A stretch of DNA of 64,000 bases from GCA-2746795 sp964643965 (lineage in GTDB: Bacteria > Chloroflexota > Anaerolineae > Promineifilales > Promineifilaceae), in assembly GCA_964643965.1 (NCBI GenBank), contig CAZXVH010000010.1, forward strand, positions 21,400 through 85,399, in the 5' to 3' direction. This document shows positions 16,623 through 24,783 of the stretch, piece by piece. Every line of letters starts with the position of its first letter. Position 1 is the first letter of the stretch. A model generated the notes under the pieces. That model saw only the letters and a program-made list of their open reading frames with translations, searched no databases and was not told where the DNA came from. A program made the position numbers and the translations under genes.

Positions 16623-19244
16623 ATGAAAAAGTTAATGCTCCTTGTGGCAATGGTAATGCTGGTAGTCCTGGCAGCTTGTGCGGCTCCACCGGCAGAACCT
16701 GTAGAAGTTACTCGCGTCGTTTCGACCGATCCAGAAGTGGTTGAAGTCGAAGTAACCAAAGTCGTTGAAGCCGAACCAGAAGTGGTTGAGGTGGAAGTAA
16801 CCAAAATCGTTGAAGTTCAAGTGCCAGTCACACCGGAACCGGAACCGATTGACCGTAATGGCGGCCGAATGGATACCATTATCTTCATTCGTGAACCCAA
16901 TCAAGATGCTGCCATCGCTCGTTTGGCCGCTGGCGACATTGATGTCTTCGCCGATGACGTAGCGGGTAAAGCGCTGGTGGAAGCCATCGCCGCTGCCGGC
17001 AATATCCAAACTCGCACCCAGTATGGTCTGTTTGATGAGATTTTCTTCAATAATGGCGTTTGCGCTGATGAAGCACTTCTCAATCCCTTCCAAAACGCCA
17101 AGTTGCGCGAAGCCATGAACTATGCCATCGACCGCAATTATGTGGCCGATGAACTGTATGCCGGTTTAGCCGTGCCCAAGATCATATCCTATGTCGAAGC
17201 CGGTCTTGACCGTGGTTTGATTGCTCCTGAAATCAAAGCTTTAGAAACCAAATATGCTTATGATTTAGAAAAGGCGCGTGAAATCGTCACCACCGAAATG
17301 GAAGCGATGGGCGCCACCATGGAAGGTGGCAAATGGATGTACAATGGCGCCCCTGTTACCATGAAAGGACTGATCCGTATCGAAGATACACGCCTGGCTA
17401 TCGGTAACTACTTCGCCAATCAAATGGAAGAGTTGGGATTTACGGTAGAGCGCATCGAGCGTACCTCCGGTGAATTAAGCCCGATCTGGATTGGTACAGA
17501 TCCGTCCGAATGCGAATGGAACTGGTACACAGGCGCTTGGAGCCAAACGGCCATTTCCCGTGAAGATGGATCCTCCTTTGAACAATACTACACAGATCGC
17601 CTCCTGCCCTGGGCAAACCAAGCTGTCTTCGAGACGCCAGCACGCTTGGACGAAATATCATTAGATCTATTCAATAACAATTTCTCGAATATAGACGAAA
17701 AGCTTGACCTCATTCGTGAAGCATTGCCGCTGACCTTTGAGATGTCACCCCGTGTGTGGGTTACCACCCGTACCACCCTCGTCCCCTTTAGCGATAACGT
17801 CAGTGCAACCACCGACCTCGCTGCCGGTCTTAGCGGCGCTGCCATGTGGCCCTGGACAACCTATATCACTGATCAGGTGGGCGGTTCCATGACCATCGCC
17901 TTGCCTGATGTTTGGGTAGAACCATTCAACCCCATTGGCGGCTCTAACTGGGTCTTCGATAGCATGATCAAAAATGGCGTCTCGGATCAAGGCTTCTTGC
18001 CTGATCCCAACACCGGTTTGAACTGGCCCAGCCGTGTTGACCATGCTGAAGTGGTTGTCCGCGAAGGCTTCCCCATGAATGTCACCCATGATTGGGTAAC
18101 CCTTTCCTTTGCGCCAGAAATCGCTGTGCCAGATGACGCTTGGGCTGGTTGGGATGCAGAGAACCAGGTGTTCTTAACAGCTAGCGAAGTCTACACCGAA
18201 CCACAAACGGCCGTTGTCAAAAGCACCGTTTATTATCCCGAAGATATGTTCGAGACAGTCAAGTGGCATGATGGTACTCCCCTCAGCGTAGCTGACTTTG
18301 TCATGGGCATGATCACCAATTTCGACCTGGGTGATGAAAACAGCCCCTACTACGATGAAAATCTAGTTTCCAATCGCGATCAGTTCCTTTCCGCCTTCAA
18401 AGGTATCCGCATCGTCTCCACAGACCCGCTCATCATTGAACATTACAGCGACGCGCCCAGTCTCGATGCTGAGAATTCCGTTGTTAGCTGGTTCCCTGAT
18501 GATGTCAGCGCCTACGACTTTGCTGACGCCGCCTGGCACAATATGGCTCTCATGTTGCGCGGCGAAGAACATGGTGGTTTTGCTTTCACCACAGACAAAG
18601 CGAACACCAACGAAATCGAATGGACAAACATGGTCGCCGGTCCCTCTTTGCAAGTATTTGCAGATGAACTTACAGGTGCTCAAGAAGAAGGGTTTATTCC
18701 TTACGCCGCCACCCTCGGCCAATTCATAACCGCTGAAGAAGCGGACCAGGCTTACAGCAACCTGGCTGAATTCGCTCGTCGGTATGGCCACTACTATCTA
18801 GGCACTGGCCCCTACTTCTTGCAAGGCGTCTTCCCGGTTGAAGGACAAGCCATCTTGGCTCAGAACCCGAATAGCGTCGACGCCACCAACCGTTGGGATC
18901 GCTTTGGACCGCCAGCCATTGCCCAAATCGAAATCGATGGCCCCGGCCGTGTCACTATTGGCGAAGAAGCGGCATTCGATGTCTACCTTGACAACAAGGG
19001 CACTGGCGAACCGTATGCCATAAGCGACGTCACCAGCGTTCAATACCTCTTGTTTGACGCCAGCAACAACCTGGTTGAAAATGGTCAGGCTGAAGCAGAT
19101 AGTGATGGCTTGTGGACGGTTACATTGAGCGCGGACACAACGAGCGCTCTGGTAGAAGGATCCAATCGCCTTGATATCGTCGTTATCTCTAACCTGGTCG
19201 CTCTCCCCAGTTTGGGCGAGTTCCCATTCGTAACGGCTCCGTAA
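16623..19244 (+). CDS. Peptide-binding lipoprotein of an ABC importer (SBP family 5)
   Basis: 873 residues, longer than the usual 520-620 of the family. Signal peptide with lipobox VLAAC (lipid-modified Cys about residue 19). Residues 25-75 form a charged stalk with two 15-residue repeats of PEVVEVEVTKVVEAE type (45-base DNA repeat at 16731 and 16776). The SBP_bac_5 fold follows, and the last 100 residues look like an extra beta-sandwich: GRVTIGEEAAFDVYLDN. It should capture peptides outside the membrane and hand them to the permeases encoded downstream. A terminator-like hairpin follows, so it may be made in excess over the permeases. Confidence 0.88.
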   Translation: MKKLMLLVAMVMLVVLAACAAPPAEPVEVTRVVSTDPEVVEVEVTKVVEAEPEVVEVEVTKIVEVQVPVTPEPEPIDRNGGRMDTIIFIREPNQDAAIARLAAGDIDVFADDVAGKALVEAIAAAGNIQTRTQYGLFDEIFFNNGVCADEALLNPFQNAKLREAMNYAIDRNYVADELYAGLAVPKIISYVEAGLDRGLIAPEIKALETKYAYDLEKAREIVTTEMEAMGATMEGGKWMYNGAPVTMKGLIRIEDTRLAIGNYFANQMEELGFTVERIERTSGELSPIWIGTDPSECEWNWYTGAWSQTAISREDGSSFEQYYTDRLLPWANQAVFETPARLDEISLDLFNNNFSNIDEKLDLIREALPLTFEMSPRVWVTTRTTLVPFSDNVSATTDLAAGLSGAAMWPWTTYITDQVGGSMTIALPDVWVEPFNPIGGSNWVFDSMIKNGVSDQGFLPDPNTGLNWPSRVDHAEVVVREGFPMNVTHDWVTLSFAPEIAVPDDAWAGWDAENQVFLTASEVYTEPQTAVVKSTVYYPEDMFETVKWHDGTPLSVADFVMGMITNFDLGDENSPYYDENLVSNRDQFLSAFKGIRIVSTDPLIIEHYSDAPSLDAENSVVSWFPDDVSAYDFADAAWHNMALMLRGEEHGGFAFTTDKANTNEIEWTNMVAGPSLQVFADELTGAQEEGFIPYAATLGQFITAEEADQAYSNLAEFARRYGHYYLGTGPYFLQGVFPVEGQAILAQNPNSVDATNRWDRFGPPAIAQIEIDGPGRVTIGEEAAFDVYLDNKGTGEPYAISDVTSVQYLLFDASNNLVENGQAEADSDGLWTVTLSADTTSALVEGSNRLDIVVISNLVALPSLGEFPFVTAP

Positions 19245-19265
19245 TCCCCACCTCAGTTTAGGATG

Positions 19266-19301
19266 AAATGGGAGTGGTTTAAAACCACTCCCATTTTTTA
19301 G
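19266..19301 (+). terminator. Terminator or attenuator between binding protein and permeases
   Basis: Perfect 15-base arms (19266-19280 and 19282-19296) followed by T residues, 22 bases after the binding-protein stop. Intercistronic hairpins here commonly raise binding-protein mRNA over permease mRNA. Confidence 0.75.
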
Positions 19302-19304
19302 ACT

Positions 19305-19368
19305 TAGGCAGTACAAGACTACGATGTTATAATGCTCTCGAGGCGGCTAAGACCCGTTTCGAGAGCAT
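19305..19368 (+). promoter_or_regulatory. Promoter with an overlapping inverted-repeat operator before the permease genes
   Basis: TAGGCA (19305-19310), a 17-base spacer and TATAAT (19328-19333). Immediately downstream is a 10-base inverted repeat, ATGCTCTCGA at 19332-19341 and its complement at 19359-19368, covering the expected start of transcription. That is a natural position for a repressor, or the repeat may simply be an mRNA hairpin. Confidence 0.5.
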
Positions 19369-19433
19369 ATATTTAAACTCAAAAACTTTCTGAGAAATGT
19401 TTGTTACCCTAATTGCTTAAGGAAAATAATGAT

Positions 19434-20612
19434 ATGAGTCAAGAACTGATTCAACCGGCGGGGGAAGGAGAGCAAACCATACTCCAAACACAAATCGATC
19501 TTGAGCAAGTGCAGGATGAAGAGCGCAAAGCGAGTCGGCAAGCGGCAATACGCCTGCTTCGCTATACCACTTTAAAACTCTTAGTCCTCTTTTTCACCGT
19601 CGCCGTTGGCGTATATATCACCGTATTAGTGGCCAACATGGGCGGGTATGTCGATAAAATTCGTCGCTCACAGATACGAGAATCTGTAACATTAGCAGCC
19701 ACCGCTGACAAAGAGTTTCAAAAGCTGCCAGCAGCAGAAAAACGAGCGATCTTAGATGAGCGCATTGCCATGCAAGAACGCCGCTATAATTTGGATCAAC
19801 CATTTATTTTGCGCAGCTTTACTTATCTCTCGGACGCGCTAACGTTAAGGCTCGGTTTTTCAGAGGGGCTTACCAGTGACAGCGGCTCTCGCCTGGTGCG
19901 AAATATCATTCTGGAGCGGCTACCTTCAACCCTCGTCTTATTTGGCACAGCAAATTTACTGGTGTTTTTCGTGGCTTTATTCTTTGGGTTGATGCTTTCT
20001 CGGAGCTATGGCAGTTTTGCCGATAAAGTTGTATTGGGGTTGGCGCCTACTTCTGCGGCGCCAGCCTGGTTCTATGGCTTGTTTCTCATTTTAATTTTCG
20101 CCGGCCTGCTACACTTGTTGCCCTTTGGCGGTATGGTCAGCGCCCCCCCTCCAGAAAACCCTCTGGAATATGCCCTGAGTGTGATGAAACACATGATCTT
20201 ACCCACGGCAGCGGTCATGATCAGTGCGGTATTCATCACTATTTATAACTGGCGTACATTCTTTTTGATCTACTCTAGCGAAGATTATGTGCAGATGGCT
20301 AAAGCGAAAGGGTTGACGGATCGTATGATTGAGCGCCGTTATGTGCTGCGCCCCACTCTGCCCAATATCATCACCAGCTTTGCTCTCTTGCTGATTACCT
20401 TATGGAGTGGCGCTATTATTTTAGAAACGGTATTCAACTGGCCTGGTATCGGCCAACTTTACTTTAGAGCTATTGGCATTTATGACACACCGGTAATTCT
20501 GGCTAATACAGTCGTTTATGCTTATTTATTAGCCATCACTGTTTTCTTATTAGATTTCATTTATGCCTTAGTTGACCCACGTGTGAGTGTTGGCGGGGAT
20601 GAAAAACGATGA
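19434..20612 (+). CDS. Peptide ABC transporter permease, OppB/DppB type
   Basis: About 392 residues from ATG 19434, with AAGGA about 10 bases upstream (an in-frame TTG at 19413 is less likely). A 35-residue acidic cytoplasmic leader, a first membrane helix (about 47-68) and an external loop are followed by the BPD_transp_1 domain with five more helices. The coupling EAA-type loop is around YVQMAKAKGLTDRMIERRYVLRP (shown here only by its ends YVQMAKAKG and RRYVLRP). It overlaps the second permease gene by 4 bases. Together they form the membrane channel of the peptide importer. Confidence 0.9.
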   Translation: MSQELIQPAGEGEQTILQTQIDLEQVQDEERKASRQAAIRLLRYTTLKLLVLFFTVAVGVYITVLVANMGGYVDKIRRSQIRESVTLAATADKEFQKLPAAEKRAILDERIAMQERRYNLDQPFILRSFTYLSDALTLRLGFSEGLTSDSGSRLVRNIILERLPSTLVLFGTANLLVFFVALFFGLMLSRSYGSFADKVVLGLAPTSAAPAWFYGLFLILIFAGLLHLLPFGGMVSAPPPENPLEYALSVMKHMILPTAAVMISAVFITIYNWRTFFLIYSSEDYVQMAKAKGLTDRMIERRYVLRPTLPNIITSFALLLITLWSGAIILETVFNWPGIGQLYFRAIGIYDTPVILANTVVYAYLLAITVFLLDFIYALVDPRVSVGGDEKR

Positions 20613-21970
20613 ATTCCCTTAAACGATTTTTTGAACAGATCAAACATTACCCATCGGCTATTGCTGGCCTAATCATTATTAGCTTACTCCTCATCACCTC
20701 TGTGGTAGTACCCTTCGTTATTCCCTACGACGAAGCGGTGAGACTATGGCGAGGCGGCGAAAATATCTGGGCAGAATATCCGCGAAATGCATGGCCCACC
20801 TGGTATAATTTTTTTAACGACGGGAAACTGCCCGAGACCATTCGATTCCGCACAGTGGATGGAGATGGTGAAGTTACCATGGAGCAGCTTTCCGCTGATA
20901 CGCGAGAAGTTACCTATTTATTTGAATTCGATTTCCCTTATGATACCTTCCCCCCGGAAATCAATCTGTTTGCAAACGCCACCTATTCAGAAAAACAGCC
21001 GTTTATCGAAATGTTATGGATTACACCTGACGGCCGGGAAATCCGGGCCGGTGAATTTTCTCCCAGTGCTTCTAGTTCATTCCGTTTCTCTCAAGATAGC
21101 CGCCTGCAACGCCGTCTGGAACGGGAAACTGGCATAGCGGGTGTCGCAGCTGAAAAAGGCCTCTTTGATGATCCGGAAAAGGAAGGTTTGCAACCATTAA
21201 AAGGTACGTATACGCTCCAAGTCAATACCCTCTTATTTGAAGAAAATTCCGATGTTAATCTGTCATTTGTCATTTATGGGTTGGTACACGGCTTTGCCGG
21301 TACAGATCATCAGCGGCGTGATTTATCGGTAGCGCTGCTGTGGGGGACGCCTATTGCTATGTCATTTGGCATATTAGCAGCGGTGGGCACCACCGTCACG
21401 ACAATGAGCATTGCGGCCATTGGCGTCTGGTTTGGCGGCTGGTTAGACGGGACCATTCAACGCCTGACGGAGATCAACGCCATTCTGCCCCTGCTGCCCA
21501 TCCTTATTATGGTAGGCACGTTTTATTCACGCAGTATCTGGCTCATGTTGGGGCTGGTCATATTGCTCAGTATTTTTGGTATCTCGATCAAAAATTATCG
21601 AGCCATTTTCTTGCAGGTGCGTGAACTGCCTTATATCGAAGCGGCGCAATCATATGGCGCCAGCAATATGCGCATTGTGTTCCGCTATCTCATACCCCGA
21701 ATATTGCCCTTGATTATCCCTACCCTGATTATCTTAATACCCTCCTTTGTCTTCTTAGAAGCCTCCCTCGCCGTTCTTGGTCTTGGCGATCCGGTTTTGC
21801 CTACCTGGGGCAAGATCATTCAAGATGCTTTCTCTAAGGGCGCTTTGTTCAATGGTTACTATTACTGGATTTTGGAACCGGCCGGCCTGCTCATGATCGC
21901 TGGCCTGGGATTTGCCCTGGTAGGTTTTGCCTTAGATCGTATTTTCAACCCCAGATTGAGGGAGCTTTAA
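20609..21970 (+). CDS. Peptide ABC transporter permease, OppC/DppC type, with a large external insert
   Basis: 453 residues, against about 300 for typical DppC. TM1 (about 16-38) is followed by some 200 residues of extracytoplasmic sequence (about 45-235, including ENIWAEYPRNAWPTWYNF and a strand-rich part) before the normal BPD_transp_1 core. The coupling loop is YIEAAQSYGASNMRIVFRYL. The family normally has a much shorter loop here, so the insert is a built-in periplasmic domain that could dock the enlarged binding protein. It overlaps the upstream gene by 4 bases and is 4 bases from the next. Confidence 0.88.
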   Translation: MNSLKRFFEQIKHYPSAIAGLIIISLLLITSVVVPFVIPYDEAVRLWRGGENIWAEYPRNAWPTWYNFFNDGKLPETIRFRTVDGDGEVTMEQLSADTREVTYLFEFDFPYDTFPPEINLFANATYSEKQPFIEMLWITPDGREIRAGEFSPSASSSFRFSQDSRLQRRLERETGIAGVAAEKGLFDDPEKEGLQPLKGTYTLQVNTLLFEENSDVNLSFVIYGLVHGFAGTDHQRRDLSVALLWGTPIAMSFGILAAVGTTVTTMSIAAIGVWFGGWLDGTIQRLTEINAILPLLPILIMVGTFYSRSIWLMLGLVILLSIFGISIKNYRAIFLQVRELPYIEAAQSYGASNMRIVFRYLIPRILPLIIPTLIILIPSFVFLEASLAVLGLGDPVLPTWGKIIQDAFSKGALFNGYYYWILEPAGLLMIAGLGFALVGFALDRIFNPRLREL

Positions 21971-21974
21971 GATT

Positions 21975-22949
21975 ATGGAAGAAATGAATGGCAATTTGCT
22001 CGAAGTAAAAGATTTACGGCTTTTCTTCAAAACGCGCGGCGGTATTGTACAGGCAGTGGATAACGTCGACTTCACCTTAAAGCGGACCCATGCCACCGTT
22101 ATCATCGGTGAATCGGGCTGTGGCAAAAGTTCAATGGCAAAAGCGATCCTGCGTCTTTTGCCTCGCAATATCCATACCTATGATGGGCAGGTTTTGCTAA
22201 ACGGCCAAGATATTATGAAGCTGGATGAGGAAGATTTCCGCCGTTCTGTGCGCTGGAAACGGATTTCTATGGTGCCTCAAGCGGCCATGAATGCCTTAAA
22301 CCCGGTGATGCGTATTGGCGATCAGGTGGCAGAACCCGCCATGGTTCATATGGGCTTAAACAAGAAAGATGCGATTGAACAGGCGGCGCGCATGTTTAAT
22401 CAGGTGGGCGTGCCCACTGACTTCTTGTATCGTTATGCTTTTGAATTAAGTGGTGGGATGCGCCAACGAGCGGCGCTGGCTATGTCGCTGGTGACGTTAC
22501 CAGAATTAGTAATTCTGGATGAGCCGACTTCTGCTCTGGATGTTTTGACCCAGGCTAACATCATGAACTTGATGAAACGGGTTAAAAGCCAGATGGAAAC
22601 CAGTTTCATTTTAATTACCCATGATATTGCCACTTCCAGCGAACTAGCCGACAGTGTGGCTGTGATGTATGCCGGCCAGATTGTGGAAGTTAGTGATGCA
22701 CGCCAATTTTTTCACGCCCCCTTACATCCTTATTCACGAAAATTAATGGCTAGTGTGCCTCGGTTAAAGGTGGATGTAGAGCCTGAATTCATTATCGGAC
22801 AGCCACCCAGTTTACTGAATCCGCCCACGGGCTGTCGTTTTGCGGATCGTTGTAGTGATCGTTTTGAAAAGTGCGTTCAAGAGCCGCCGATGGTTCAGGT
22901 AGGAAACCGGCAAGTTAAATGTTGGCTGCATGTTGAGGATGAAGGATAG
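21975..22949 (+). CDS. Peptide ABC transporter ATP-binding protein, OppD/DppD type
   Basis: 324 residues. Walker A GESGCGKSSMAKA (about 44), Q-loop PQAAMNALNP (about 98), signature LSGGMRQRAALAMS (about 156), Walker B LVILDEPTSALD (about 178) and H-loop THDIA. The C-terminal oligopeptide-transporter domain has TGCRFADRCSDRFEKC. Fourth gene of the rightward importer operon. It pairs with the next ATPase; sequence motifs are complete. Confidence 0.92.
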   Translation: MEEMNGNLLEVKDLRLFFKTRGGIVQAVDNVDFTLKRTHATVIIGESGCGKSSMAKAILRLLPRNIHTYDGQVLLNGQDIMKLDEEDFRRSVRWKRISMVPQAAMNALNPVMRIGDQVAEPAMVHMGLNKKDAIEQAARMFNQVGVPTDFLYRYAFELSGGMRQRAALAMSLVTLPELVILDEPTSALDVLTQANIMNLMKRVKSQMETSFILITHDIATSSELADSVAVMYAGQIVEVSDARQFFHAPLHPYSRKLMASVPRLKVDVEPEFIIGQPPSLLNPPTGCRFADRCSDRFEKCVQEPPMVQVGNRQVKCWLHVEDEG

Positions 22950-22960
22950 GAAAACAGTCC

Positions 22961-23995
22961 ATGGATGACATTCAAACAAAATCAAAAGATGTATTGCTAT
23001 CAATTCAAAATCTGCACGTTTGGTATGAATTAAAGAAGTTTGGTTTTGGCCATGCCGGTTTTGTAAAGGCTGTGGACGGGGTTACTTTTGACTTGCGGCA
23101 AGGGGACGCCATGGCTTGTGTGGGCGAAAGTGGCTGCGGCAAGTCCAGTCTCATGAAAACAATTATGGGTCTTAATCGGCCGACAAAGGGTGAGATCGTC
23201 TTCGATGGCATGAAGCTAACAGAAACAAAGGGCAATGATTTACGAGAATATCGCTCTAAAATTGGTTATGTGCAGCAAGACCCATTTGGGGCATTGCCAC
23301 CGTTTATGTCTATTCAGCGTATTTTAGAAGAGCCGTTGATCATTAATGGCATCAAAGATAAAGCTGAACGGATGCGGCGTATTGAAAAGACGCTGAATGA
23401 AGTGAAGTTAACCCCTATTGAAGAGGTGCTGCCCAAATATCCCCATATGTTGAGTGGTGGCCAACAGCAGCGCATTGTCATTGCCCGTGCAATGATTTTG
23501 GAACCGCAACTGCTGGTGGCTGATGAACCTGTTTCTATGTTAGATGCCTCAGTGCGCGTGGAAATTCTCAAACTGTTGCGTGGATTGCAGGAATCTCACA
23601 ATCTGGCCGTTATCTATATCACGCATGATCTCTCTACGGTGCGTTATTTCTCAGAATATATTTTTGTGATGTATGCGGGTGAAGTCATTGAGATGGCGAA
23701 GATGGAAGTTTTGTTGGGCAACCCCCAGCATCCCTATACGCAAGCGCTGATGGAAGCATCGGCCGATCCGGATGCAAATAATGCCCTGGTGATACGAGAT
23801 GTGCCTCCAGGAGAGCCGCCAAGTCTGGTTAATCCCCCTACCGGCTGTCGTTTTCATCCTCGTTGTAAGTATATGATGCCTGGTTTGTGTGATGTAAAAC
23901 GGCCGCCCGTGTTCCACACGGAAGATAATCACAAAGTTATGTGCTGGTTGTTTGAAGAAGATGCTAGTGGGAACAGGATTCATGCACCCGGGTAG
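22961..23995 (+). CDS. Peptide ABC transporter ATP-binding protein, OppF/DppF type
   Basis: 344 residues. Walker A GESGCGKSSLMKT (about 54), Q-loop VQQDPFGALPP, signature LSGGQQQRIVIARA (about 165), Walker B LLVADEPVSMLD (about 187) and the H-loop ITHDLS. The C-terminal motif TGCRFHPRCK is present. Last ATPase of the operon. Its final 14 bases overlap the start region of a small membrane-protein gene, so the two are probably translationally coupled. Confidence 0.92.
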   Translation: MDDIQTKSKDVLLSIQNLHVWYELKKFGFGHAGFVKAVDGVTFDLRQGDAMACVGESGCGKSSLMKTIMGLNRPTKGEIVFDGMKLTETKGNDLREYRSKIGYVQQDPFGALPPFMSIQRILEEPLIINGIKDKAERMRRIEKTLNEVKLTPIEEVLPKYPHMLSGGQQQRIVIARAMILEPQLLVADEPVSMLDASVRVEILKLLRGLQESHNLAVIYITHDLSTVRYFSEYIFVMYAGEVIEMAKMEVLLGNPQHPYTQALMEASADPDANNALVIRDVPPGEPPSLVNPPTGCRFHPRCKYMMPGLCDVKRPPVFHTEDNHKVMCWLFEEDASGNRIHAPG

Positions 23996-24218
23996 ACTGA
24001 TCATTGCAGCTTTTTTCTTGCTGCTGGCTGGCGCGGTGCTCCCTTTTTTGATGATGATCCGTGTGCTTGAGTCCACCTTCTTCTTGAATTTTTTTTCCTA
24101 CACTGCTTCAGCGGCCGGTCTCTTTATTGGGATTTTAGGCATTGCCATGTATGTAGGGAAAACGAAGAAGCAAAAAGACAACATGCACGATTATTGGGAT
24201 GACGATAAATCAAGATAA
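23982..24218 (+). CDS. Small two-helix membrane protein
   Basis: About 78 residues from ATG 23982 (peptide MHPGRLIIAAFFLLLAGAVL), with GGAACAGGA just upstream; an alternative TTG start lies at 23952. Two hydrophobic helices (about 5-27 and 36-60) and a charged tail ending DYWDDDKSR. It overlaps the end of the OppF-type gene. I do not recognise a family. The position suggests co-expression with the peptide importer, but a role in it is not shown. Confidence 0.7.
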   Translation: MHPGRLIIAAFFLLLAGAVLPFLMMIRVLESTFFLNFFSYTASAAGLFIGILGIAMYVGKTKKQKDNMHDYWDDDKSR

Positions 24219-24240
24219 CTCAGCCTTAAGGAATTAGTTT

Positions 24241-24774
24241 ATGTCAAACAAAGAGGATTATAATCTCGTTATCGCTGCTTTTGAAGGTAAAGAAACAGCC
24301 GGTTTTGTTTACAATACGCTCCTTGCTATGCAGCATGCCATGATGGTTGATCTCAAAACGGTTTCGACTGTTTACCGGAATGATCGGGGAAAGTTAAAAG
24401 TTCACCACAAACATGGGTTAACCACCTGGAAAGGCGCGGCCGGCGGTATCGCGGTGGGGTTGCTGCTTGGCGGCCCGATTTTAGGTGGGGCCATTGGCGC
24501 CCTGATTGGCAGTAGAGGTGATGGCGAACAACGGAAAGCCAAGAAATTTCTTGACGAAAAGTTAGGCGAAGACAATTCAGCTATCATCGTGGCCTTTAAA
24601 GAAGCAAACTTAACTGCTTTACGAGATATGTTTGACCGCTTTAATGCGGAACAATTGTTAATGGCGCTGACGCCTGAAACTGAAAAGGAAATTGCGGATT
24701 TAGCAGCGAACGAAGAGGTTGTACAAACTGTTCAGGCGGAAATTGATATTATTGACGAGAGTTCTGTAGCCTAG
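24241..24774 (+). CDS. DUF1269-type membrane-associated protein
   Basis: 177 residues. An N-terminal alpha/beta part (VIAAFEGKETAGFVYNTLL) is followed by a glycine-rich hydrophobic hairpin, GGIAVGLLLGGPILGGAIGA (about 74-93), then a charged C-terminal half with AIIVAFKEANL. This is the layout of DUF1269 proteins, often linked to stress response; the molecular function is unknown. It follows the small membrane protein by 22 bases and converges, 9 bases away, on the next gene with no terminator visible. Confidence 0.75.
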   Translation: MSNKEDYNLVIAAFEGKETAGFVYNTLLAMQHAMMVDLKTVSTVYRNDRGKLKVHHKHGLTTWKGAAGGIAVGLLLGGPILGGAIGALIGSRGDGEQRKAKKFLDEKLGEDNSAIIVAFKEANLTALRDMFDRFNAEQLLMALTPETEKEIADLAANEEVVQTVQAEIDIIDESSVA

Positions 24775-24783
24775 TTTCTGGGG

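Noticed and set aside
16731..16830. 45-base repeat in the binding-protein gene as a mobile or variable repeat
   Set aside because: Only two diverged copies coding a stalk of VEV-type repeats, common in lipoprotein linkers.
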